Shown here: positions 1 to 5,921 of the stretch, in pieces
Numbering within the stretch: position 1 is the stretch's first letter
How the letters are laid out: the number at the start of each line of letters is the position of its first letter
Origin: Methanosarcinales archaeon
GTDB taxonomy: Archaea > Halobacteriota > Syntropharchaeia > Alkanophagales > Methanospirareceae
NCBI GenBank assembly: GCA_016649585.1
Contig: JAENXH010000010.1
Span: forward strand, 1 to 17,039
Reading direction: 5' to 3'
DNA: 17,039 bases
Position numbers and translations under genes: made by a program
Notes under the pieces: generated by a model
The model's input: only the letters and a program-made list of their open reading frames with translations
What the model was told of the DNA's origin: nothing
The model's database searches: none

Positions 1-93
1 TCTATCTACTGATACGAAAGCCATTTCAGCCGCAGCGAAAAACGAAGATAATAAAATAAGGAGCCCTATTATGGGAATTGCTATTAACCACAT
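1..93 (-). CDS. CNNM/CorC (HlyC-type, DUF21) membrane protein, N-terminal fragment
   Basis: Reading the minus strand from the ATG at 93 gives 31 codons that stay open to the window edge. The peptide begins MWLIAIPIIGLLILLSSFF and continues AAAEMAFVSVDR. A hydrophobic helix followed by a small-residue, S-x-x-E-M-A-type motif is what the first DUF21 transmembrane helix of CNNM/CorC/HlyC-family proteins looks like; these integral membrane proteins usually carry cytoplasmic CBS domains and are linked to divalent-cation transport. No good Shine-Dalgarno sequence precedes the ATG, while a TATA-like box lies about 30 bp upstream, so a leaderless or nearly leaderless transcript is likely. Only the start is visible, so the family call rests on one motif. 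Confidence 0.6.
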   Translation of the reverse strand, partial: MWLIAIPIIGLLILLSSFFAAAEMAFVSVDR

Positions 94-120
94 CGTATTT
101 ATTCTTAAGAAATGAATATA

Positions 121-131
121 GGTATTTAAAT
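121..131 (-). promoter_or_regulatory. TATA-like promoter of the CNNM-like gene
   Basis: On the minus strand an AT-rich TTTAAATA element lies about 30 bp before the ATG at 93. That distance would place transcription initiation almost at the start codon, which fits the missing ribosome-binding site. Inferred from sequence and spacing only. Confidence 0.4.
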
Positions 132-170
132 CTATTTTATCTAGGTCTAAGCTTGGTAAATTAGTAAGTC

Positions 171-203
171 AAAAAAAGAAGGCGGGAAAAACTAGTTCCC
201 ACC
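171..203 (-). terminator. Hairpin plus U-run after the MscS-like gene
   Basis: On the minus strand, 25 bases past the stop codon at 228-230, GGTGGGAA and TTCCCGCC pair around a short loop (one G-U pair), followed by TTCTTTTTTT. A GC-containing stem followed by a T-run is the form of an intrinsic terminator. It separates this gene from the CNNM-like gene further along the same strand. Confidence 0.55.
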
Positions 204-227
204 ATAACTTTTTGGAGTTATCAACAC

Positions 228-908
228 CTACGCTTTCTCTGTTTTCAGTTTCTCCTTCATATACTCCGCAACGACATCTTTGATTCCCCAGCCCAGTGAG
301 ATGCCCAAAGCGATCGCCAGACCTATTCCAAGTCCCCATGCTAACGGAACGAGGAAGGTATAGATGATTGTAGTATCAATGAGCATCTGGTCCAATGCAA
401 GTACGACGACGAGCAAGGAGAAGAGTGCCGTGAGTATCGGCGAGATAAGATCGCCGAAGGCAACTTCGCGGCTCGTTATCTGTTCTCCGATCCAATCCAT
501 GACGAAGTTGACGAGTACGAGACCTACGACCAGCACAAAGATTCCAGCGATGAGATGCGGTATGTACAAGACGAGCTGATTCATAAAGTCTGTCAACATC
601 GTTATGTTCAAAACGTTTATGGCTGCCATGATGAAGATGATGTAGATGAACCATCGTAACAGTACGTCGAAAAATCCTGCCGTGGTCATGCCCGATGATT
701 TGATTGCATCACCTATAACTGTTTTGTCCACGGCATCGCCGAGCCGCACTTTCTCAATGATTTTGCCAATGACTTTTCCTGCTGCTCGTCCCGCAATCCA
801 GCCGATGAGCAGGATGATCAGCGCGGCAATTATCGCGGGTATCCACTCGATCATTGTTCCAATAGCGGTTGCAAAGCTATCCATTATGACGTCAATTACA
901 GCTACCAT
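228..908 (-). CDS. Small MscS-like (conserved TM-helix repeat) membrane protein
   Basis: A 226-residue, strongly hydrophobic protein with about five predicted membrane segments (near residues 20-39, 80-100, 113-136, 152-173 and 184-206). The stretch GWIAGRAAGKVIGKII at 36-51, and its weaker repeat around 128-142, resemble the conserved TM helix (PF05552) found in MscS-related proteins that lack the cytoplasmic channel vestibule. It is probably a mechanosensitive-channel-like or osmotic-response membrane protein; whether it conducts ions is unknown. The C-terminus is a short charged cytoplasmic tail. A near-perfect ribosome site (AAGGAGGTGAT) lies about 12 bases before the ATG. The gene is single, with its own leader and terminator. 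A copy of its leader and first 22 codons sits near 11.8 kb. Confidence 0.8.
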   Translation of the reverse strand: MVAVIDVIMDSFATAIGTMIEWIPAIIAALIILLIGWIAGRAAGKVIGKIIEKVRLGDAVDKTVIGDAIKSSGMTTAGFFDVLLRWFIYIIFIMAAINVLNITMLTDFMNQLVLYIPHLIAGIFVLVVGLVLVNFVMDWIGEQITSREVAFGDLISPILTALFSLLVVVLALDQMLIDTTIIYTFLVPLAWGLGIGLAIALGISLGWGIKDVVAEYMKEKLKTEKA

Positions 909-1020
909 CTTTTATATTTATCACCTCCTTTTTGTTTGATTGGGCGCTATGCCCAACAACTCGCTTCAGCACTTGAACGCAAGTGCTATTTATATTAGAT
1001 GTGGGAGGTTATATTTAAAA
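909..1020 (-). promoter_or_regulatory. Structured leader and promoter of the MscS-like gene
   Basis: A TATA-like TTTTAAATAT lies at 1011-1020. About 25 bp downstream, where transcription should begin, is a perfect 8-bp hairpin (AGCACTTG, loop AACG, CAAGTGCT; 968-987). A second 6-bp hairpin (TTGGGC, loop GCTAT, GCCCAA; 940-956) follows, and then the AGGAGGTGA ribosome site near 920. The predicted mRNA would therefore start with a hairpin at its 5' end. The hairpin nearest the transcript start is also present in the duplicated leader at 11.86-11.96 kb. Confidence 0.5.
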
Positions 1021-1276
1021 CTTCTCCTTTTATAAAGAAATGCGCTTAAGTAAGATAATTTTAAGTACTTCTCACTCTTCTACGAGGTAAATAATTTCTC
1101 TACATTCGGATAGCCTAACAAAACGTACTCAATGAGATTATTCGGCCTACAACACCCTCGATAGTTCTCTACACACGGGATAAGAGGACAAGAATATGAT
1201 CCATAATCAAGAAAAGACACAACTATACTCTCTCACTAACTTTTTTTTCTCGAAGTGCCGCGAGATGCGCTGCTTA
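1021..1276. other. Intergenic stretch, nothing recognised
   Basis: About 250 bases between the leader of the MscS-like gene and the end of the GH130 gene. I see no credible ORF, RNA gene or repeat. There is a T-run at about 1240-1250 on the plus strand, which is the wrong orientation for terminating the GH130 transcript, and no clear hairpin before it. Confidence 0.4.
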
Positions 1277-2176
1277 TCAACACGTGGGAATGGATATATC
1301 CTCCCCTAATATTTCTTCCGTATCTATGGTGGCAACGCAAATTACTCTATCCGCCCCCCCGTAGTAGATGTAGTATTTATTCCTTACCTCGCATGCCCCG
1401 CACGCAAACACAACACGAGGAACCTCTCCTCGTAGTTCATAATACGTCTCTGGTTCGAGGATCGGCTCAGGATACCTATATAACAATTTTGAAGGGTCGT
1501 CCAGGCAGAATATCGCTGCTCCCAATCTATACACCTCATCCTCGTCAACACCATGGTATATCAGCAGCCAGCCTTTATCCGTTCTTATCGGAGGCGCACC
1601 AGCACCAATCTTCCTACTCTCCCACGTTTCTTTACCGCGTGGTGCCATGATCTCCCGCTGCCCATACCACTCGGTCAAGTTATCAGAATAAGCAATCCAG
1701 ATACCCATAGGCTCTTTATCCATTGGTCTATGGAGAAGCACATATTTACCATCAATCTTCTCGGGAAAGAGAGTGGCATTTTTGTTGTTCATCTCCGGCC
1801 ATTCGAACTCGTGTCTTTGCCAGTTGATGAAGTTATCTGTACTGGCTAAACCGATCCTCATCCCCTTCTCAGAATAAGCGGTATACGTCATATAATAGCT
1901 GTTTTCAATCTTTACTACCCGTGGATCTTCACAGCCCCGTGGCTCCAAGATCCGTTTCGGAGTGAAAACCGGCTTGTCAAAGCGAAAGAAGTTGAAGCCA
2001 TCAGTACTCACCGCATATCCGATTCGTGAAATGCCATCTGCACCCATAGCACGGTAAAGGAGGTGAAATAACCCATGATCGTAAACAACCGAAGGATTAA
2101 AGACATTTACTGATTCCCAATAATTCTCGGGCTTCGGCTTCAATATCGGATTGTATTCGTAACGCCTTAATCTCAT
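1277..2176 (-). CDS. GH130 family beta-mannoside phosphorylase-like protein (PH1107-related)
   Basis: A 299-residue single-domain protein of normal length for the five-bladed propeller GH130 family, whose characterised members phosphorolyse or hydrolyse beta-linked mannosides. Recognisable blocks are FNPSVVYDHG (26-35), GCEDPRV (81-87, the region carrying the proposed catalytic Asp, here D84), LLHRP (147-151), WESRKIGAG (185-193) and LLIYHG (204-209). R150, R188 and H208 sit where GH130 phosphorylases place phosphate-binding residues, so a phosphorylase releasing mannose-1-phosphate is more likely than a hydrolase; this is an inference from motif position. It has no signal peptide and is cytoplasmic. 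The start codon overlaps the upstream glycosyltransferase stop by 4 nt (ATGA), so the two are translationally coupled. Confidence 0.85.
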   Translation of the reverse strand: MRLRRYEYNPILKPKPENYWESVNVFNPSVVYDHGLFHLLYRAMGADGISRIGYAVSTDGFNFFRFDKPVFTPKRILEPRGCEDPRVVKIENSYYMTYTAYSEKGMRIGLASTDNFINWQRHEFEWPEMNNKNATLFPEKIDGKYVLLHRPMDKEPMGIWIAYSDNLTEWYGQREIMAPRGKETWESRKIGAGAPPIRTDKGWLLIYHGVDEDEVYRLGAAIFCLDDPSKLLYRYPEPILEPETYYELRGEVPRVVFACGACEVRNKYYIYYGGADRVICVATIDTEEILGEDISIPTC

Positions 2177-3204
2177 CGCCCCTTCAAGACCTCGGTAAAA
2201 ACGTCTATGTATCTCTCTGCAATCTTATCCGCAGACCTCATACGTGTGTACACTTCTTCCGCCTCTATCACCCTCTCCGCTATCCTTTCATCTTCAAGCA
2301 GAGCACTCAATTTCCTGCACAGGTCCTCGGTATCACTATAATAGACCACCTCGTCCTTTAATGGTTGGAAATACTCTGATCGCTGTGGTATGAAGATCGG
2401 ACAACCAGCACCCATCGCCTGGAATATTGCAGCGGAGACGAGCCGGTGAAATCTGTTCTGGTATTTATGAAAGATGACCGCATCCGAAGCAAAGAGATAC
2501 TCATCAAACCGCTCATCAGATAACGCCTCTTCTTCCCGAACGATCATCCATGGCGGTTCAGACCCCTTTTCCACCATCTCGAAGACAGAAGAAACGACAA
2601 ATAACAAAATCGCTTTTAACTTCAACTCATCACACAAGTATCTGAGATACGGCATATAGCCCTTCTGGCAGAAAGTGAAGATTATTTTCTTATCCGTGGG
2701 CAAACCAAGTCTTTTTCTACTCTCATACTTATCTCCACGTCTTACAGGGAAACAGGGGAAAGGGATGAATTCTGCATCCGGGTAAACATCCTTCAAGAAC
2801 TCTTGGCGCTCATCGAAGTAAACCACTTTATCCCAGAGAAACTGATAAAACCACGGTTCTTCAGGCAATTTATCTTCGTGCACGATATGAACCGTTCTTG
2901 CTCGCTCTTTAATCAGAGGAAATATCCGGGCGAACTGCTCTACCGGAAGCGTCCTTAAATCCTCCACTACAAAGAGGTCAAACTCTGACGTGAGAATCGG
3001 TCTCGGGTCAATGAAGTCCTTTCCAAAGCATCTTATCACATATCGCTCATCCTTACCGGTAAATTTGCATTCTCGGCATTCCTCCTTAAGGAAACTGAAT
3101 ACGGTTACTTTATGCCCCTTCTCTACCCATGCCGTCACCAGTGCTTTTGCATGCACAGCAGCACCAGTTTCATCATTCCATGACGTCATCACTGCAATCT
3201 TCAT
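2173..3204 (-). CDS. GT-B fold glycosyltransferase-like protein (GT4-related)
   Basis: A 343-residue protein beginning MKIAVMTSWND, the first Rossmann strand of a GT-B enzyme, with a C-terminal region (ASDAVIFHKYQ... IFQAMGAGCPIFIP) matching the donor-binding half of GT4-like proteins. An in-frame ATG lies 33 bases upstream, but I chose 3204 because GGTGGAG sits 5 bases before it and the family fold begins there. The usual E-x7-E donor motif is not evident. A PFPCFPV motif in the middle matches PYPCHPV in the 3361-4419 protein, marking the two as paralogues. It is the first gene of a two-gene unit with the GH130 enzyme, so a role in synthesis of a mannose-containing glycan is plausible but unproven. 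Confidence 0.72.
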   Translation of the reverse strand: MKIAVMTSWNDETGAAVHAKALVTAWVEKGHKVTVFSFLKEECRECKFTGKDERYVIRCFGKDFIDPRPILTSEFDLFVVEDLRTLPVEQFARIFPLIKERARTVHIVHEDKLPEEPWFYQFLWDKVVYFDERQEFLKDVYPDAEFIPFPCFPVRRGDKYESRKRLGLPTDKKIIFTFCQKGYMPYLRYLCDELKLKAILLFVVSSVFEMVEKGSEPPWMIVREEEALSDERFDEYLFASDAVIFHKYQNRFHRLVSAAIFQAMGAGCPIFIPQRSEYFQPLKDEVVYYSDTEDLCRKLSALLEDERIAERVIEAEEVYTRMRSADKIAERYIDVFTEVLKGR

Positions 3205-3239
3205 TCGTTCTCCACCATGCTTTATAAAGAATTTCAAAG

Positions 3240-3252
3240 CACTATATATAGC
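3240..3252 (-). promoter_or_regulatory. TATA-like promoter of the glycosyltransferase-GH130 unit
   Basis: CTATATATAG on the minus strand lies about 40 bp before the ATG at 3204. This would put transcription initiation near 3219 and leave a short leader containing the GGTGGAG ribosome site. The 156-base gap to the preceding gene supports a separate transcript. Confidence 0.45.
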
Positions 3253-3360
3253 TTACTGTTATTTGCGCTGAAGTTATCGTTCTGATCTATCTACAGCAAA
3301 TAGTAATTGAAATGCCGAAGGAGACAACACTTTTTCAAACTCAAATGCGACTTTTTAGTC

Positions 3361-4419
3361 TCATCTCCTCAAAATATCTTCAAACAAGCTTATAAACTTA
3401 TTCGCGATTTTCTTCGCCGAATTCTCTCTCGCATATTGCTCCGCGTGCCTCAAAACCTCTTCCTTCAATTCTTCATCTCCTATGAGCCTGATAACTTTCT
3501 CCTTTAAATCTTCCCTATCTTTATATTTCACCATCTCTTTATCCATTAGTTCTACATATCTGACTTCTGGAACGACAATAGGCGTGAGCGCTCCCAAACA
3601 TTGGAAAACAGTGCTGGAGACCACAAGGTATTCCGTTTCCGACTTTGGCAGAAGGAAGATATCCGCTGCATATAGATATTTGTATATCTCTTCGTATTCT
3701 GGTCTTCCCCTTCGAACTTCTAAGAACTCACTTTCTGGAGGTAAATCTCCATAAGACCGAAGGACCAAATATTTCAAGTCATATTTTTCTTTTAATTCGT
3801 TCACTAACCAGAGATAATCCTTATACTCAAATAGAGGCTGTTTTCCAAAGGAGAATAGAATAATTTTTTCGCATGGAATGCCAAGCTCATTCCTTGCTCG
3901 CTTTTTATCGCTATCTCCTTTAACTTTAGCGACTGGGTGGCAGGGATAAGGAATTATAGAGATTATACCCTCAGGGTATTTTCCCTTGAGCATGTTTTCA
4001 AATCGAAAGTCAAAGCATACAATTGCGTCGAAGTTTAGCTTATACAATTCTTTATATATCGGTAGTTTCCCTACATGCCATACAAGCACTTTCTTTGCGT
4101 TTATCTTTGGAAACTTCTCCAGCAGGGTTGGGATGGGCAACAGTTCTAATCCCTGGATAACGAGTACATCGTAATCTTCTTTCCACAGCCTTTCGTCTAT
4201 CCATCCTGTTTTTCCGATCCTCTCCGGCTGCTCATAGCCCCGTATTACAAACTCTTCATCCTCCTTCTCTATGGGGTTGTGATGCCAATCAGTGGCAGAT
4301 TCTAAGGTGGGGGCAAATACGGTGAGGTCATTTTTCTTCACCCATTCCCTTCCCACGAGTTCAGCATGCGCAGATATGCCACAGGTGGCATTCCATCTGC
4401 TCATCATCGCTATTTTCAT
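3361..4419 (-). CDS. GT-B fold glycosyltransferase-like protein, paralogue of the 2173-3204 gene
   Basis: A 352-residue protein starting MKIAMMSRWNATCGISAHAE, where the CGIS segment resembles the nucleotide/acceptor loop of GT4-type enzymes. The C-terminal half contains YLYAADIFLLPKSETEY and VFQCLGALTPIVVPE, aligning with donor-side elements of the 2173-3204 protein; both share the central P-x-P-C-[FH]-P-V motif. A clear E-x7-E motif is missing, so the donor and even catalytic activity are uncertain. The start is three bases after the stop of the upstream gene, with only a weak ribosome site, implying coupling within one operon. The coding sequence is visibly more AT-rich than the 12.7-16.6 kb glycosyltransferases, a hint of a different history. 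Confidence 0.72.
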   Translation of the reverse strand: MKIAMMSRWNATCGISAHAELVGREWVKKNDLTVFAPTLESATDWHHNPIEKEDEEFVIRGYEQPERIGKTGWIDERLWKEDYDVLVIQGLELLPIPTLLEKFPKINAKKVLVWHVGKLPIYKELYKLNFDAIVCFDFRFENMLKGKYPEGIISIIPYPCHPVAKVKGDSDKKRARNELGIPCEKIILFSFGKQPLFEYKDYLWLVNELKEKYDLKYLVLRSYGDLPPESEFLEVRRGRPEYEEIYKYLYAADIFLLPKSETEYLVVSSTVFQCLGALTPIVVPEVRYVELMDKEMVKYKDREDLKEKVIRLIGDEELKEEVLRHAEQYARENSAKKIANKFISLFEDILRR

Positions 4420-4422
4420 TTC

Positions 4423-5559
4423 CTAATCCACGCCCAGATATAATCGTAGATGTTTGCGTACAGTTACGAGCCATGAGGTTGCTCTCCGGTATTGTTCCGT
4501 TCTCGCGAGTACGTACTGCTCAAATTCCTTATCCGTAAAAAGGCGGATAGCAGTTTTTGCAATTCCTGATACGTTACCAGGAAGAATGAGCAGTTCGTCA
4601 GAGATATTTTTTACCACCTCAAACTTCGGTACTCGATATGCAATAACCGGTTTCTTTGCTCCTATTGCGAGATGAACTGAACCCGAAGCAGACCGATCTT
4701 CGTGATAATGGGGGTATAGAACAACATCGGATGCTCCGAATACATAGGGTATCTCCTCGTTTGGAATGAAGTTATCGGGAAATAGTACGTTATCGGTAAG
4801 TTTATCTTTTTCAATTGTCTCTTTGAGGAGTTGAACGTATTTTCTATCTTTTTTTGATGCGGTAGGTGGAAGCCCGCCTGCAATAAAGAGATATGCATCC
4901 TCGACTTCTTCCCGAATCTCCTTGAGCACCTCAAGCGAAAGATCCAGACCTTTAAAAGGGCTGATAAACCCAAAAACAGTAATTATCTTGCCCTCTTCGG
5001 GTAATTGTAGCCTCCTTCTCGAATCTTTCTTATCTGCATCACTGAGCGCCGTACCATGTGTGATAACATGTATCTTCTCCAATGGTATCTTAAGCCGCTC
5101 CAATATCGCTTTCTGCGACTCAAGATGGACAATTACCTCGTCGGCAAGTTCAGCAAGTCGCTTAGCGCAATTCTCAGCCATATTCATCACTCCACTTTCA
5201 GAGAAAGGGAGTGGTGTTATACAATGGATAGTTATGATCGTCCTTTTTCTCTCTGCCGTTAACCTCTTAAGGAGCGTTGGTAGTCTGTCATCAAGCTTAT
5301 AAATGCCGAACTCATGTTGAATATGGACTATATCTGCGTCCAGTATATTGCTGAGGATTGGTACTACGTAATTCTCATTCCTATCCCAACAGGGAACCAC
5401 CTCAAATTTCTCCCGCTTGACGGGTGACGCACCCTTCTCGGCAACCACCTTAACGTCTACTAAGGGACTCACCTTTTGGATTGCCCGAATGACATAATTC
5501 GTATAGGTGGCAATGCCACACTGCTGAGGGAGATAGGTTGATACATATGCTATTTTCAT
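4423..5559 (-). CDS. Glycosyltransferase family 4 protein
   Basis: A 378-residue GT-B enzyme. The N-terminal domain has MKIAYVSTYLPQQCGIATYT (1-20) and IVHIQHEFGIYK (77-88). The C-terminal donor domain has VFGFISPFKGLDL (195-207, with K203 as the likely donor-phosphate lysine), FIAGGLPP (225-232) and YPHYHEDRSASGSVHLAIG (282-300). The block CGIATYT...QHEFGIY is typical of cytosolic GT4 enzymes that often sit with GH130 phosphorylase genes, as here. The donor is probably a nucleotide-activated or GH130-derived mannose, but this is inferred from context. It is the first gene of a minus-strand unit. There is no ribosome site; a TATA-like element lies about 25-30 bp upstream, indicating a leaderless mRNA. 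Confidence 0.82.
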   Translation of the reverse strand: MKIAYVSTYLPQQCGIATYTNYVIRAIQKVSPLVDVKVVAEKGASPVKREKFEVVPCWDRNENYVVPILSNILDADIVHIQHEFGIYKLDDRLPTLLKRLTAERKRTIITIHCITPLPFSESGVMNMAENCAKRLAELADEVIVHLESQKAILERLKIPLEKIHVITHGTALSDADKKDSRRRLQLPEEGKIITVFGFISPFKGLDLSLEVLKEIREEVEDAYLFIAGGLPPTASKKDRKYVQLLKETIEKDKLTDNVLFPDNFIPNEEIPYVFGASDVVLYPHYHEDRSASGSVHLAIGAKKPVIAYRVPKFEVVKNISDELLILPGNVSGIAKTAIRLFTDKEFEQYVLARTEQYRRATSWLVTVRKHLRLYLGVD

Positions 5560-5583
5560 CTTAAATATTATTAGATCCAGATA

Positions 5584-5600
5584 CTTAAATATTTTTAAAA
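5584..5600. promoter_or_regulatory. AT-rich, possibly bidirectional promoter
   Basis: CTTAAATATTTTTAAAA contains TATA-like elements readable on both strands. On the minus strand it lies about 25-30 bp before the leaderless glycosyltransferase start at 5559. On the plus strand it lies upstream of the small Lys-rich ORF at 5646. Bidirectional use is an inference. Confidence 0.4.
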
Positions 5601-5645
5601 TCCAGTCCTATCTTTTCTAAAATAAAGAAGGGAGGTATGAAAGGG

Positions 5646-5726
5646 ATGGCGAAGAAGAAGGAAAAGAAGAAGCGGAAGAAGGAAAAAGAGGAAGAAAAAA
5701 AGGAAGAAAGGAAAAAGAAGAAATAA
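5646..5726 (+). CDS. Putative 26-residue Lys/Glu-rich small protein
   Basis: A short ORF, ATG to TAA, in which all residues after Met-Ala are Lys, Arg or Glu (starting MAKKKEKKKRKK). AAGGGAGGT lies 9 bases before this ATG, a good ribosome site; another in-frame ATG at 5637 directly abuts the site and is less likely. The composition predicts a very charged, single-helix or disordered peptide. It matches no family I know. It could be a genuine micro-protein or leader peptide, or an accidental ORF in a purine-rich tract; the ribosome site is the only positive evidence. It lies between divergent transcripts, about 195 bases before the ATP-grasp operon. Confidence 0.35.
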   Translation: MAKKKEKKKRKKEKEEEKKEERKKKK

Positions 5727-5868
5727 AGCCCCATCAATCCAGAATCAGAAGGTAGAGAAACGTGCTATAGAAGGGAAGGGAGTTCGGAATGAAGGGCCGG
5801 ATTATTTTTGCGGTGATCCGCCAATTAGAATGCCTTAAAGTTCCGGTGAGCAACAGTGCAGAAAGCAG

Positions 5869-5913
5869 GTATATTTATTATGAGGATTTTAATTTAAGGG
5901 TTTTCAAGGAGGG
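5869..5913 (+). promoter_or_regulatory. Promoter and ribosome site of the ATP-grasp/GGT operon
   Basis: TATATTTATT at 5870-5879 is a TATA-like element; a transcript starting about 25 bp later would include AGGAGG at 5907-5912, nine bases before the ATG at 5922. No operator-like inverted repeat is obvious close by. Confidence 0.45.
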
Positions 5914-5921
5914 AGAAACTG

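Noticed and set aside
1021..1276. Searched for a tRNA or small RNA gene in the long intergenic gap
   Set aside because: No cloverleaf-like arms or TTC-type T-loop motif with matching stems were found by eye.
1255..1650. Plus-strand open frame of 131 codons overlapping the GH130 gene
   Set aside because: Proline-, serine- and tyrosine-rich low-information peptide antisense to conserved GH130 motifs.
5785..5835. Possible terminator or RNA hairpin (GCGG-TGAT-CCGC) before the ATP-grasp operon
   Set aside because: The stem is only 4-6 bp with a bulge and there is no T-run; it is too weak to call.
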